64,000 bases of DNA from Lujinxingiaceae bacterium (GTDB taxonomy: Bacteria > Myxococcota_A > Bradymonadia > Bradymonadales > Bradymonadaceae), in assembly GCA_013697635.1 (NCBI GenBank), contig JACCWM010000058.1, positions 80,617-144,616 on the forward strand, written 5' to 3'. The translations under genes were made by a program, and so were the position numbers. Position 1 is the first letter of the stretch. Each line of letters starts with the position of its first letter. Under the pieces are notes generated by a model that was given only the letters and a program-made list of their open reading frames with translations, did not search any database and had not been told where the DNA came from. This document shows positions 1 to 9,143 of this stretch, piece by piece.

Positions 1-1
1 C

Positions 2-574
2 GGGCGAAGCGGAGCGACGGTGCCACCCGCCATCGAGCAATTCGTCAAGCGATGCATGTCCAAGGAGCCCTCCGCGCGCTATGGGAGCGCCAAGATCGCG
101 CTCAAGGCGTTTGAGGAGGCCATCGAGACCGAAGGATTGGGCAGCGGTGTTCGCTCGCGCGGCCACGACGCCAACGATACGGGCAGCCGCAAGGTGGTCG
201 TGCCCAAGAACAAGATCAGCGGGATTCACATCGACCCGGTCACGACGCCGGAGGCGGGCGTCGAGGCGCTCGCCATGGTTGTCGATGAGCGGGCACTGGC
301 GCCGGCTGACGCGAGCGTTCAAGCCGCTCAGGTCATGGTCGACAAGGTGAGCATCAAGCAGCCCAGGGTGGCGATCGCCGGCTCGGCGCTTGGCCAACAG
401 GGGGTAGTCGACACGATGGAGGGGACCGCGCAGGCCGCAGGCGCGCTCGATGGCGAGCGCTTGAGCACGATCGCCGGTGGCAGCCGTGGGATCTTGTTGA
501 TCATGGCGCTGCTGGGCGTGTTGGTTTTTTGCGCCAGCCTGTTTTACTACATCTATACCTACGTTTTGGGCTGA
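2..574 (+). CDS. C-terminal part of a Ser/Thr protein kinase, 5' truncated by the window edge
   Basis: The frame is open from base 2, so the gene begins outside the window. The first visible residues (PAIEQFVKRCMSKEPSARY) match the end of a Hanks-type kinase domain, subdomain XI, where an invariant Arg follows a Pro. About 120 residues of low-complexity Ala/Val/Gly-rich linker follow. The extreme C-terminus is one hydrophobic segment (GILLIMALLGVLVFCASLFY), which suggests tail anchoring with the catalytic domain in the cytoplasm. The catalytic loop is not visible, so activity cannot be judged. The gene converges on the next one with only 4 bases between the stops. Family assignment rests on the short kinase tail and the architecture common in Myxococcota. 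Confidence 0.6.
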   Translation, partial: GRSGATVPPAIEQFVKRCMSKEPSARYGSAKIALKAFEEAIETEGLGSGVRSRGHDANDTGSRKVVVPKNKISGIHIDPVTTPEAGVEALAMVVDERALAPADASVQAAQVMVDKVSIKQPRVAIAGSALGQQGVVDTMEGTAQAAGALDGERLSTIAGGSRGILLIMALLGVLVFCASLFYYIYTYVLG

Positions 575-578
575 AGGC

Positions 579-1553
579 TTACGGGATGTGAAGCACGACT
601 TTGCCGATGGTCGCGTTGGCCTGGAGCATGGCGTGAGCTTGCTGGGCCTGATCGATGGGCAGCACCTGGTGGATGACCGGCTTGAGCGCGCCTGCCTCGA
701 ACATCGGCCAGACGCGCTGGCGAAACTCGACGGTGATCGCCTCTTTTTCCTGGAGGCTGCGGCTTCGCAGCAGGGAGCCGATGACGCGCAGGCGTTTCAT
801 GAGCAGGCGCCCAAGGCTGAGCGGCGCGTCGGTGCCGCCGAGCAGGCCGATGTTCACGAGGCGGCCGCCGGTGGCCAGGCAGTGCAGATTGCGCTCGAAG
901 TAGGCGCCGCCCACCGGGTCGAGGATGATGTCGACGCCGCGCTTTTCGGTCAGGCGGGCAACGCGCGCACCGAAGTCGTCGTGCTCGCGGTCGATGGCCT
1001 CGACGACGCCCATGTCGCGCAAGTGGCCGAGTTTGGAGGCACTGGCCGTGGCGATGACCGGCGATTGGAAGGCGCGACAGAGTTGGATGGCGGCCGTACC
1101 TACCCCGGAGGCGCCAGCGTGAACGAGCACCCATTCGCCGGGTTTTTGTTCGGCCTCCAAAAAGATGTTGAGAAAGGCCGTGTAAAAGACCTCCGGGATC
1201 GCGGCGGCATCGGTATAGGACATGGAATCGGGCAAGGCCAAAAGCAGGCTTGCCGGGGTGACGACGTTTTCGGCATAGCCGCCGCCTGCGAGCAGGCAGC
1301 AGACCCGGTCGCCCACGCGCCAGCCGCTGACGCCGGGGCCAAGCTGGGCGATCTCGCCGGCGGCCTCCAAACCGAGGATCTCGCTGGCGCCCGCCGGTAT
1401 GGGGTAGTGGCCAATGCGTTGCAGGAGATCGGCGCGGTTGACGGCGCTGGCTCGAACACGCACCAAGACCTCGCCTTGGCCGGGCGTGGGCGTGCGGGTC
1501 TCTTGCCAACAAAGCGTGCGTGCGTCGTCGTCGAGAATCGAGATGGCTTTCAT
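579..1553 (-). CDS. NAD(P)H:quinone oxidoreductase, zinc-independent MDR family (PIG3/zeta-crystallin-like)
   Basis: A 324-residue medium-chain reductase. The N-terminal GroES-like domain begins MKAISILDDDARTLCWQET and contains the NRADLLQR segment typical of the PIG3/QOR branch. The Rossmann domain has the dinucleotide loop HAGASGVGTAAIQL. Zinc-binding Cys/His of the alcohol dehydrogenases are absent. The family reduces quinones or other activated carbonyls with NADPH in the cytoplasm; the substrate is unknown here. The frame extends 43 codons further upstream, but the ATG at 1553 matches the family N-terminus and the extension does not. It is divergent from the DHH gene, with a 115-base shared upstream region. 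Confidence 0.85.
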   Translation of the reverse strand: MKAISILDDDARTLCWQETRTPTPGQGEVLVRVRASAVNRADLLQRIGHYPIPAGASEILGLEAAGEIAQLGPGVSGWRVGDRVCCLLAGGGYAENVVTPASLLLALPDSMSYTDAAAIPEVFYTAFLNIFLEAEQKPGEWVLVHAGASGVGTAAIQLCRAFQSPVIATASASKLGHLRDMGVVEAIDREHDDFGARVARLTEKRGVDIILDPVGGAYFERNLHCLATGGRLVNIGLLGGTDAPLSLGRLLMKRLRVIGSLLRSRSLQEKEAITVEFRQRVWPMFEAGALKPVIHQVLPIDQAQQAHAMLQANATIGKVVLHIP

Positions 1554-1668
1554 AGTTGGGCGAACTCCCAGATGTCCGGCAATTTGATTTGTAGTGGTTG
1601 GGTGACTAGCACTTAAGAGCGTGAACACCACGCTGAACCTGACAACCTTTTTGCGTGAGCGTTGAGGT

Positions 1669-2985
1669 ATGCGAATCGTCATAACACACCATAATGCGGA
1701 CTTGGATGCGTTGGCCAGCGTGGTGGCGGCCTGTAAGCTGCACGCCGGTGCCCTGGGCGTGCGCGGTGCGACGGTGAGCCTTGCGGCCCAGCGCTACCTG
1801 GCACTGCACAAGGATCACTTTCCGCTGGTGGCCTACAGCGCTATCGATCCGGCGCAGGTCGAGGAGGTGATCGTGGTCGACGTGCGCGATCGCACGCGGC
1901 TGGCCGAGTATGCACCGATTCTTGCGCGAGCGCCGCGCATTGTCGTCTACGACCATCATCCGGCCTCGCCAGACGATCTGTTGGCCAGCCTGGAGATCGT
2001 CGAGCCGGTGGGCGCTTGCGTCACGATCTTGTGTGAGCGAATCCAGGAGAGCGAGGTGGCCCTCGACGGGGCCGAGGCGACGCTGATGTTGCTTGGGCTA
2101 TATGCTGATACAGGCCAGCTCTCGTTTGCCTCGACGACGCCGCGCGACGTCGACGCCGCAGCGTTTTTGCTGCGCGCCGGGGCCAACTTGAAGGTGGTCA
2201 CGCGCTATCTCGAGCAGCAGTACACGCCCGAGCAGCGCCTGCTGCTCTTGAGCATGATCCCAAACACCGAGGAGCTGCGCGTCGATGGCGTAGACATGGC
2301 TCTGGCCTGCGCAACCACCGAGCGCTTCGTCACCGGGGCGGCCGAGGTCATTGACCGAGTCATGGCGATGGGCGGCCACGAGACGGTGTTCGGGATCATC
2401 GAGTTTACCCGTGACAAGCGAACCCAGGTGATCGCGCGAAGCCAGGTAGGCCATGTCGACGTCGGCAGCCTGATGCAGACTTTGGGCGGTGGCGGTCACG
2501 CCGGCGCGGCGGCGGCCACCTTCAAGCGCGAGAGCCTCGAGCAGGTCAAGGCCAAGGTGCTGGCGCTGCTCGAGAGCACGACCTTTCGCCCCACACGGGT
2601 GCGCGAGATCATGAGCAGCCCCGTGCAGACGCTGGCTCATGATACGATCCTTGGGCGCGCAAAAGAGCTGCTCGCTCGCTGGAACGTGCGCGGTGTGCCG
2701 GTGTTGCGTGACGGTCAACTGCGCGGCGTGTTGTCGCGGCGAGACGTCGAGCGGGCCAAGACGGCCGACGCATTGGCCTTGCCCGTGAGTGCGTTCATGG
2801 CCCACGAAGTCGCAACGATCGGCGTCGAGGCGACGCTTGAGGATGCCCTCGAGGCGATGACCAGCCGTGATGTCGGCCGCCTGCCCGTGCTGGAAGACGG
2901 GCGTTTGGTGGGCATTGTTTCACGTACCGACGTGATTCGCTTCTTGTACGATAAGCAGGCCCACACCCGAGCCGATGGCGAATAG
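1669..2985 (+). CDS. DHH/DHHA1 phosphoesterase with two CBS domains
   Basis: A 438-residue protein. The DHH domain starts at residue 1 with the metal-binding motif THHNADLDA, followed by VVDVRD, the signature YDHHPAS near residue 88 and ADTGQLSF. The DHHA1 domain carries the glycine-rich GGGGHAGAAAA near residue 275. A pair of CBS domains occupies about 305-430 and probably senses an adenine nucleotide. This DHH-DHHA1-CBS-CBS order is the N-terminal half of the A-adding/CCA-type nucleotidyltransferases of some deltaproteobacteria, but the polymerase domain is missing here and no such gene follows. It is likely a stand-alone phosphodiesterase or oligoribonuclease (NrnA-like); the substrate is undetermined. 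Confidence 0.85.
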   Translation: MRIVITHHNADLDALASVVAACKLHAGALGVRGATVSLAAQRYLALHKDHFPLVAYSAIDPAQVEEVIVVDVRDRTRLAEYAPILARAPRIVVYDHHPASPDDLLASLEIVEPVGACVTILCERIQESEVALDGAEATLMLLGLYADTGQLSFASTTPRDVDAAAFLLRAGANLKVVTRYLEQQYTPEQRLLLLSMIPNTEELRVDGVDMALACATTERFVTGAAEVIDRVMAMGGHETVFGIIEFTRDKRTQVIARSQVGHVDVGSLMQTLGGGGHAGAAAATFKRESLEQVKAKVLALLESTTFRPTRVREIMSSPVQTLAHDTILGRAKELLARWNVRGVPVLRDGQLRGVLSRRDVERAKTADALALPVSAFMAHEVATIGVEATLEDALEAMTSRDVGRLPVLEDGRLVGIVSRTDVIRFLYDKQAHTRADGE

Positions 2986-3084
2986 GGCTTGCACAGGCAG
3001 CGTGCGATTCGTTAGGTTCGTTGGCGAGTGTAGACGGCCCTGTGGCCAGGTAGCTTCCACAACATGATGACGGAGTGAGTGAGC

Positions 3085-3228
3085 ATGGCGGTCAAAAAGA
3101 GAATGAAATCCAAGGGTTCAGGCAACCTGAAGAAAGAAGCCGAGACGAACAAGCGCTTCATGGTCACCTTGGCCGTCATTGGCGTGGTGTTCGTGATAGG
3201 CTTTATCATCCTTCAGTACGCGACCTGA
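3085..3228 (+). CDS. Small single-pass membrane protein, 47 residues
   Basis: A short frame: MAVKKRMKSKGSGN followed by KKEAETNKR and one hydrophobic segment of about 20 residues (residues 25-44), then a stop. The N-terminus is strongly basic, so by the positive-inside rule it should stay in the cytoplasm. An in-frame stop at 3076 limits the start to ATG 3085 or GTG 3079. A purine-rich GGAGTGAG lies upstream. The nucleotide composition and third-position GC look like real coding sequence. It sits alone between the DHH gene and the convergent deoxynucleoside kinase. I do not recognise a family; the function is unknown. Confidence 0.6.
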   Translation: MAVKKRMKSKGSGNLKKEAETNKRFMVTLAVIGVVFVIGFIILQYAT

Positions 3229-3237
3229 TCCGATCAA

Positions 3238-3918
3238 TCACAAATCGCCTTCGAGCTTGAAGAAGGGCAACTCATTGTCGGGGGTCAGGCCGGCGCTCAA
3301 GAAGGCGCGTACCTCTTCCAAGAATGCGTCGCGCTCCTGGCCTTTTCGAAAGTCGCGCTCGGTGACGTCGATCTCGAGCACGTCGAGTCCGTATTTGCGC
3401 CGGGCGACTTGAGCAAAGTTGTCGTAGTAGCAGTTCAAACCGCGCAAGAACTCTGCGGTGATTCCGCTCTCCTCCTCGCGGCCGCGCTCGTCGATGCGAC
3501 GCATCAACACACGCACATCCGGGGTGTGCAACAAGATGACCTTGTCGGGTTGGCGCACCCCGCTGTTGAAGCGCTTGAAGAAATCAAAGTAGAGGTCGAG
3601 TTCGGTGTCGGTCATGTGGCCGAGGCCGTGCAAGTATTTGGCGAAGACCTCTGGGTCCTCGATCAGCGTGCGATCCTGGACGCAGGAGCCGCGCAGCCGG
3701 TCGATCTGGGCGTGGTGCTCGACGCGCTGCAGCAAGAACTCCATTTGCAGCGTGAAGCTCCAGCGCGTCATGTTGCGATAGTAGGAGCGCAAGAAGCGGT
3801 TCTCGACGACCGGCTCATAGAAGAGCTCGCAGCCAAAATGGCGGGCCAGAATCGTGGCTGCCGTGCTCTTTCCCGCGCCGATATTGCCCGCCATCGCGAC
3901 GAAAATCTTCGAGCTCAT
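3238..3918 (-). CDS. Deoxynucleoside kinase (dNK/dGK family)
   Basis: A 226-residue P-loop kinase. The Walker A motif GNIGAGKST is at residues 11-19, followed by the family's FYEPVVENRFL and the RTLIEDPEVFAKYLH stretch (the ERS/DRS-type region that binds the deoxyribose and catalytic acid). A C-terminal LID-like segment has MRRIDERGREEESG. The enzyme transfers the ATP gamma-phosphate to a deoxynucleoside in salvage. The ATG at 3918 has GGAG 7 bases upstream, and the 25 extra upstream codons do not look coding. It is the last gene of a leftward group with the MFS carrier, 75 bases apart. A carrier next to a nucleoside kinase is compatible with nucleoside uptake and salvage, but this is inference. 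Confidence 0.85.
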   Translation of the reverse strand: MSSKIFVAMAGNIGAGKSTAATILARHFGCELFYEPVVENRFLRSYYRNMTRWSFTLQMEFLLQRVEHHAQIDRLRGSCVQDRTLIEDPEVFAKYLHGLGHMTDTELDLYFDFFKRFNSGVRQPDKVILLHTPDVRVLMRRIDERGREEESGITAEFLRGLNCYYDNFAQVARRKYGLDVLEIDVTERDFRKGQERDAFLEEVRAFLSAGLTPDNELPFFKLEGDL

Positions 3919-3993
3919 CAGCACTCCAGGGTCGACTGAGCAAACTGCGTCCAAAATCGGGGTGAGTTTAGAGCAGCCCACCGACGGGGGCAA

Positions 3994-5208
3994 CTAGGGA
4001 GTTGCCGAAGTCGGGCGAGCGATGCGCTGCACGTAGGGCAAAATGGCCAGCGCGATAACAAAGACGCCGAGCTCCCACCATCCAGCCCAGCGAAAGAGCG
4101 TGGCGGCGCCGTGGTGGTCGAGCACCAGGCCGGAGAGCGCGTTGCCCAGGGCGCCGCCCAGGCCGAAGACGACAAAGTAGAGCAAGGCCTGAGCCGTGGC
4201 GCGCACCGATGGGGCGATCTCGTGGCCGAGAATCGCCATCATGGCCACGAAGAAGGCGCCAAAAGACAGGCCGTGAAGCAGTTGCAGGGCCAAGATCGCC
4301 GGGGCGCTGGCAAAGACGCCGGTGCCGTACCAGCGCAGGGCGGTGACCACGACACAGATGACGATCAGCGTGTAGGGGCGAAATGCGCGCAAGAGGCGCG
4401 CGCCGTTTGCGAACGCTACGATCTCGGCGAAGACGCCCAGGGCAACGGCCAGCCCAGGCGCCCAGGCGCCCAGGCCGCGCTGCTCGCACAAAAAGACGAT
4501 GAACAGGTTGTAGGGCGCCTGGGAGGCCCAGTGCAGCGCGCAGATCGGGAAGACGAGCAACAAGACGGGTCGGCTGAGCAGGCGCAGGGCGTCTCGCGCG
4601 CTTGGGCGATCGATGTTCGCGTCGATCGCCGGAAAGCGCGAGGCCGACGCCAAAGTAGCCAGCCCGGTGGCGATCATCAGCCAGGGCGCGAGCGCAGCCA
4701 GCTCGGCGTGCGAGGCCCACAGCCCGGCGGCCGACGCGCACAAGGCCATCAGGCCAAAGCCCGCCGAGCCCCACGCGCGCAGCGTGCCAAAGCGTGCGCT
4801 GCCCACCTCGCGAAGCGTCAACGCGTCGACCAACGGCACGGCGCAGCCCGCCGTGATGCCGTGGATTACGATGATCGCAAAGATCACCGGGTAGATCTCG
4901 GTAAAGGGCAGGCAGACCAGCGCAAGCAGACCCAGGGCGTACTGAAGCTGGATGATGCGGCGAATGGCGCCGAAGCGATCGGCCAGCGTCGCCCAGCTCA
5001 GGTTCATGGCGCTCTGGCTCAGCGAGCGAGCGCTGTACATCACACCGATGGCCGCCGTGCTGATGCCGATGCTCTCGAAGTAGCGGGGCAAGTAGGTCGA
5101 GACCAGAACGCCCGCCAGCGCAAAAAAATAGACGCCGCATAGCGCCCAGATCCAGCTGCGGCGCGTGTTCAATTCGTTGGCATTGGAGCTGCCTGGCGAG
5201 GCGGTCAT
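3994..5208 (-). CDS. MFS transporter, HcaT/LacY-like (MFS_1_like)
   Basis: A 404-residue protein with about 12 hydrophobic segments and a short cytoplasmic N-terminus. The first helix (ALCGVYFFALAGVLVSTYLP) is followed by RYFESIGISTAAIGVMYSAR. The loop between helices 2 and 3 reads WATLADRFGAIRRII, a variant of the MFS loop motif. The second half contains HGLSFGAFFVAMMAILGHEI, typical of the 3-phenylpropionate/nucleoside-type carriers. A substrate cannot be deduced from sequence; the adjacent deoxynucleoside kinase hints at nucleosides. The chosen ATG (5208) lies 4 bases after the upstream stop, so the two are almost certainly co-transcribed. Confidence 0.8.
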   Translation of the reverse strand: MTASPGSSNANELNTRRSWIWALCGVYFFALAGVLVSTYLPRYFESIGISTAAIGVMYSARSLSQSAMNLSWATLADRFGAIRRIIQLQYALGLLALVCLPFTEIYPVIFAIIVIHGITAGCAVPLVDALTLREVGSARFGTLRAWGSAGFGLMALCASAAGLWASHAELAALAPWLMIATGLATLASASRFPAIDANIDRPSARDALRLLSRPVLLLVFPICALHWASQAPYNLFIVFLCEQRGLGAWAPGLAVALGVFAEIVAFANGARLLRAFRPYTLIVICVVVTALRWYGTGVFASAPAILALQLLHGLSFGAFFVAMMAILGHEIAPSVRATAQALLYFVVFGLGGALGNALSGLVLDHHGAATLFRWAGWWELGVFVIALAILPYVQRIARPTSATP

Positions 5209-5212
5209 GGCA

Positions 5213-6136
5213 TTACATCTCAATCGGCTCGTCAAAGCCGTCGCGCAGTTGATCGGCAAGTGGGCCGAGGCCTTCGAGCATCTGTGGCAGATTCTCGATC
5301 AAGTTTCGAAGCAAAAAAGTCTCGAGAAAGAAGGTGTAGCTAAAGACGATGAAGTGAAAGGTCGGGTCGTTGACCCCGGGCACATAGCGCGCAAGGCCGC
5401 TGCGGGTGTTCTCGGTGATCGACGCGCGGAGCTTTCGAAGCCGTGAACTCAGACCCTTGGCGTCGCGCTGGCGAGCCTGGCCGGGCATCACGATATCGTC
5501 GGGTCGGGTGCCGGCGGCCATCCCGGCCAGCGCTTTGAACTCCTCGGGGATCGGGGCGGCCTCGAAGAAGGCGACCATGCGCTCGGTGCTCTCGCTGGGC
5601 GTCGGCTGGCCGGTTTCCAAGGCGGCAAGCTCAGCCAAGAGGGTGAGCAGCGTGCGCCCGGCCTCGCGCTTGAAGTCTTCGATCTCGGCCGATTCCCAGC
5701 CTGGGGACTGGCCCGCGAGACGCCCCGGCGAGGACAAGAAGGTTGCGTAGCCGAACAAAAGATGCAACAAACGGCCATCGGTCAGCAGGTTTTGACTCAA
5801 AACGAGCGCCATGACGGGTTGGCGACCGTGGCGAGCTTCGATCCAGTTGACGAAGCCGTAGAGTTTGGCGGCGTTGGGATCGAGGCGAAAACCAAACTCG
5901 AAACCAAGTTGTGCGAGACGAGCAAGCTGCTCTTGCAAAACGACGGCGTTTTTGGGATCGCCCAGGCGCTCGAGCACTGCGTCGGCACCCTGGCGAAATG
6001 CCGCCAAGAGACGTCTCTCAAGGCTGTGTTGTAGGCTGCTGGCTTTTGCCTTTCCTTGGGCCGCCAGTGCGCGGGTGCGCTCACTGGTCGCCTCGCCTAA
6101 ACGGGTCAATTGGCCGCGGGAATTCTTTTCACTCAT
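5213..6136 (-). CDS. Conserved-looking protein of unknown function, 307 residues
   Basis: No family recognised. The N-terminal 60 residues are rich in Arg, Ala, Lys and Gln and probably helical. The middle (residues 70-160) is mostly amphipathic helix with LYGFVNWIEARHGRQPV. A basic stretch near residues 225-245 precedes a hydrophobic C-terminal segment (FHFIVFSYTFFLETFLLRNL) that may attach to the membrane. There is no signal peptide and no conserved catalytic motif that I can see. It is the first gene of the leftward group with the MFS carrier (4-base gap) and the deoxynucleoside kinase, which is the only functional hint. Confidence 0.65.
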   Translation of the reverse strand: MSEKNSRGQLTRLGEATSERTRALAAQGKAKASSLQHSLERRLLAAFRQGADAVLERLGDPKNAVVLQEQLARLAQLGFEFGFRLDPNAAKLYGFVNWIEARHGRQPVMALVLSQNLLTDGRLLHLLFGYATFLSSPGRLAGQSPGWESAEIEDFKREAGRTLLTLLAELAALETGQPTPSESTERMVAFFEAAPIPEEFKALAGMAAGTRPDDIVMPGQARQRDAKGLSSRLRKLRASITENTRSGLARYVPGVNDPTFHFIVFSYTFFLETFLLRNLIENLPQMLEGLGPLADQLRDGFDEPIEM

Positions 6137-6182
6137 CTAGCGCTCTACAGAAAGTGGATTGACCACGCTGGGACCGAGAATA

Positions 6183-6242
6183 ATGGCATTTGCCGATCAC
6201 AAGGTGTTTGCTTGCCCCAAGTGCGGTTGTGAATATGCTTAG
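6183..6242 (+). other. 19-codon mini-ORF encoding a zinc-knuckle-like tail, upstream of lon
   Basis: ATG-initiated frame ending CPKCGCEYA. The CxxCxC cluster resembles one half of a zinc ribbon. The ribosome-binding site is weak (GGGACCGAG upstream). It could be a leader peptide, a remnant of a zinc-ribbon gene, or chance. The rest of the 6137-6405 gap shows only a weak heat-shock-promoter-like arrangement (CTTCAAG at 6312, CCCTAAC at 6330, 11-base spacer), which I do not consider established. Confidence 0.2.
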
Positions 6243-6405
6243 CCGGGTTCAATGGGCAAGGAAGAAAAGCGTCCTTGTCCACCCTCCAAAAATCAATGTA
6301 ACTTGCCAGCACTTCAAGAATTGCATTTTCCCTAACGATGTTTGCTCTGCTGTGGATTCCCGCCGGGTGTAGAGCGCCTAAACTTGCTGGTTCAGAGGAT
6401 TTCGT

Positions 6406-8823
6406 ATGTCGCAAAAAGACGAGCTGATGGAAGGTACGATGGAAGGTATTCAAGAGCTAGCCTTGCTCCCTCTGCGCAACACGGTGCTGTTTCCCCAGGT
6501 CGTGGTGCCTCTTGCGGTGGGTCGTCCCAAGAGCGTCAAGCTCATTGAGGAGGCCGTCCAGCAAGAGCGTTCGATCGCCGTATTGACCCAGCGCAACCCG
6601 GAGACGGACAACCCCTCGCCGGACGACCTCTACGAGATCGGCACGATCGCGCGCATTCTCAAAGTCGTGAAGATCGCCAACGACAACTACAGTGTGATCA
6701 TCCAGGGCCAAAAGCGCGTGCGCCTCAAGCGCATGGAGCAGGTCGAGCCTTACTTTTTGGGCAGTTTTGAGGTGCTCGAGCTCGAAGAGGAGCTCTCGGC
6801 GGCCGATCAGGTCGAGATTGAGGCCTTGTTTCTCAACTTGAAGAGCACGGCCAAGCAGGTGGTCAAGTTCATCCCGGAGATGCCCAAGGAGGCCAGCCAG
6901 ATGGTCGACGGGGTCAGCGATCCGGGTCAGTTGTGCGACTTCGTCGCCGCCAACATGGACATCCCCACCGAGGAGAAGCAGGCGATCTTGGAGACGGTCG
7001 ATCTCAAGGAACGCCTCAAGACCGTGGTCACCTTGCTGGCCCGCCAGCTCGAGGTCTTGCGTGTCAGCGACAAGATCCAAAGCCAGATCAAGGAAGAGAT
7101 CGACAAGAATCAGCGCGAGTACTACCTGCGCCAGCAGCTCAAGGCGATCAAAGAGCAGCTCGGCGAGCTCGACGGCGAGGGCGGCGATCTCGAAGACATC
7201 GCCCAGGCGATCGACGACGCCAACATGCCCAAAGAGGTCGAGGATGTCGCCCGAAAGCAGATCAGCCGCTTGCGCATGATGCAGCCGGCCTCGAGCGAGT
7301 ACGGTGTCACGCGCACCTACCTCGAGACGCTGCTTGACATTCCCTGGAGCAAGCAAACGCGCGACAAGCTCGACATTCGTGAGGCGCGCACCTTCCTCGA
7401 CGAGGATCACTACGATCTCGACAAGGTCAAGAAGCGGATCATCGAGTACCTGGCCGTTCGAAAGCTCAAGAACGACATGAAGGGCCCGATCCTGTGCCTG
7501 GTCGGTCCGCCCGGCGTGGGTAAGACCAGCCTTGGCAAGAGCGTCGCTCGCGCGCTGGGGCGCAAGTTCGTGCGTATCAGCCTCGGTGGTATCCACGACG
7601 AGTCCGAGATCCGCGGTCACCGGCGCACCTATGTGGGCGCGTTGCCCGGGCGCATCGTGCAGGGTCTTCGCAAGGCCCAGACCAACAACCCGGTCTTCAT
7701 GCTCGACGAGGTCGACAAGATCGGCCGTGATTTCCGTGGCGACCCGTCGGCGGCGCTGCTCGAGGTGCTCGACCCGGAGCAGAACAACACTTTTTCGGAT
7801 CACTATCTGGAGATCCCCGTCGATCTCTCCAACGTGCTCTTTGTGGCCACGGCCAACATGCTCGACCCGATCTCGGCGCCGCTGCGTGACCGTATGGACG
7901 TCATCGAGATCCCCGGCTACACCGCCCACGAGAAGCGCCACATCGCCCGTCAGTACTTGATCCCCAAGCAACTCGAGAACCACGGGATCAGCGATGCGAA
8001 TTTGACGATCGACGAAGAGGCGCTCGAGATCATCATCCGCAATTACACGCGCGAGGCCGGCGTTCGAAGCCTCGAGCGCCGCCTGGCCGACATCGCGCGC
8101 GGCGTGGCCGTCAAGGTGGCCGAGACCTATGAGTCCGAGGGCGAGAATGCGCCGATCCTGGTTCCGATCACCCCCGATAGCCTGGTCGAGTACCTCGGAC
8201 CGGAGCGCTACCAGTACGAGGTCGCTCAGCGCACCTCCCACCCGGGCGTGGCCACCGGCCTTGCCTGGACGCCCTCGGGCGGCGACATCCTCTTCATCGA
8301 GTCGACCAAGATGCCCGGCAAGGGCGAGCTGGTGCTCACCGGCCAGCTCGGCGACGTGATGAAAGAGTCGGTACGCGCGGCCCTGAGCTACATTCGAAGC
8401 CGCACCGACGAGTACCAGATCGACCCCCACTTCATGCGCGAGTTCGACCTGCACATCCACGTGCCCGCCGGTGCTATCCCCAAGGACGGCCCTTCGGCCG
8501 GCATCACGATGTTCATCTCCCTGTTGAGCCTGTTGCTCGGCACCAAGGTGCGAAGCGACGTCGCCATGACCGGCGAGATCACGCTTCGCGGCAACATCTT
8601 GCCCGTAGGCGGCATCAAGGAGAAGGTCCTGGCCGCTCATCGCGCCGGCATCAAGCGCATCATCTTGCCGGCACGCAACAGCAAGGACCTCATCGACGTC
8701 TCGGAGAACGTCAAGGCCGAGCTCGAATTCTTCTTCGCTGAGCACGTCAGCGAGCTGCCCGAGCTGGTCTTCGAGACCAACCCGGTCGCTCCGCCGGCCG
8801 TCGCCGCCAAGGCTGCCGACTGA
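6406..8823 (+). CDS. lon: ATP-dependent protease Lon (LonA type)
   Basis: 805 residues, the normal LonA length. The order is an N-terminal substrate-binding LON domain (about 15-205), a long coiled-coil arm (about 205-300), an AAA+ module with Walker A GPPGVGKT at 367-374 and Walker [11 protein letters not shown], and the protease domain with catalytic Ser697 in KDGPSAGIT and Lys740 in GGIKEK. The soluble hexamer degrades misfolded and regulatory proteins at the cost of ATP. It is transcribed alone and closed by a strong terminator at 8857-8893. Regulation may be heat-responsive as in other bacteria, but no clear sigma-32 or CIRCE site was identified. Confidence 0.98.
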   Translation: MSQKDELMEGTMEGIQELALLPLRNTVLFPQVVVPLAVGRPKSVKLIEEAVQQERSIAVLTQRNPETDNPSPDDLYEIGTIARILKVVKIANDNYSVIIQGQKRVRLKRMEQVEPYFLGSFEVLELEEELSAADQVEIEALFLNLKSTAKQVVKFIPEMPKEASQMVDGVSDPGQLCDFVAANMDIPTEEKQAILETVDLKERLKTVVTLLARQLEVLRVSDKIQSQIKEEIDKNQREYYLRQQLKAIKEQLGELDGEGGDLEDIAQAIDDANMPKEVEDVARKQISRLRMMQPASSEYGVTRTYLETLLDIPWSKQTRDKLDIREARTFLDEDHYDLDKVKKRIIEYLAVRKLKNDMKGPILCLVGPPGVGKTSLGKSVARALGRKFVRISLGGIHDESEIRGHRRTYVGALPGRIVQGLRKAQTNNPVFMLDEVDKIGRDFRGDPSAALLEVLDPEQNNTFSDHYLEIPVDLSNVLFVATANMLDPISAPLRDRMDVIEIPGYTAHEKRHIARQYLIPKQLENHGISDANLTIDEEALEIIIRNYTREAGVRSLERRLADIARGVAVKVAETYESEGENAPILVPITPDSLVEYLGPERYQYEVAQRTSHPGVATGLAWTPSGGDILFIESTKMPGKGELVLTGQLGDVMKESVRAALSYIRSRTDEYQIDPHFMREFDLHIHVPAGAIPKDGPSAGITMFISLLSLLLGTKVRSDVAMTGEITLRGNILPVGGIKEKVLAAHRAGIKRIILPARNSKDLIDVSENVKAELEFFFAEHVSELPELVFETNPVAPPAVAAKAAD

Positions 8824-9143
8824 CAAACGGGTAAGACAGCGGCTCCAAGAAAGAAAAAACGGCGCGAGGGGCTACAAGCCCTTCGCGCCGTTTGTCGTTT
8901 CTTGTTACATCCTCGCCGCACCACCGGGCTTTTCGCGGATCCGGCATGTTGTGACGACATCGCCACTCAAACCCAAGGAGATTCGTCATCCATCAGGAAG
9001 CCAGATGCAGGCTCTGTTCGCGGCCAGCCGCGCCAGCCGCGCAGCTGCGCTTTCATTAATCGAACCTGTGTGTTAGCCTTGTTTGCAGAACTAGCCCCCA
9101 CCGCGTTTTTTTAGTGTTTACCGTGAATGTTTGGAGCACTCGC
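8824..9143. other. Intergenic region: lon terminator and leader of the Cys-rich lipoprotein
   Basis: This 320-base gap holds the terminator listed separately at its left end. To the right lie GC-rich short repeats (GCCAGCCGCGCCAGCCGCG around 9022-9042) and an AT-richer stretch from 9052 that should contain the promoter for the following gene. No convincing -35/-10 pair was found and no gene is apparent. Confidence 0.5.
8857..8893 (+). terminator. Rho-independent terminator after lon
   Basis: A 16-bp stem (AAACGGCGCGAGGGGC paired with GCCCTTCGCGCCGTTT, one G-T wobble) closes a 5-base loop. An A-tract precedes the stem and a T-rich stretch follows it. It lies 34 bases after the lon stop. Confidence 0.9.

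Noticed and set aside
6312..6337. Sigma-32-like promoter before lon
   Set aside because: Only partial matches (CTTCAAG, CCCTAAC) with the minimum spacing; insufficient to call.
6457..8826. 789-codon open frame antisense to lon
   Set aside because: A shadow of a strongly conserved gene in high-GC DNA; the residues are low-complexity Asp/Leu/Val.
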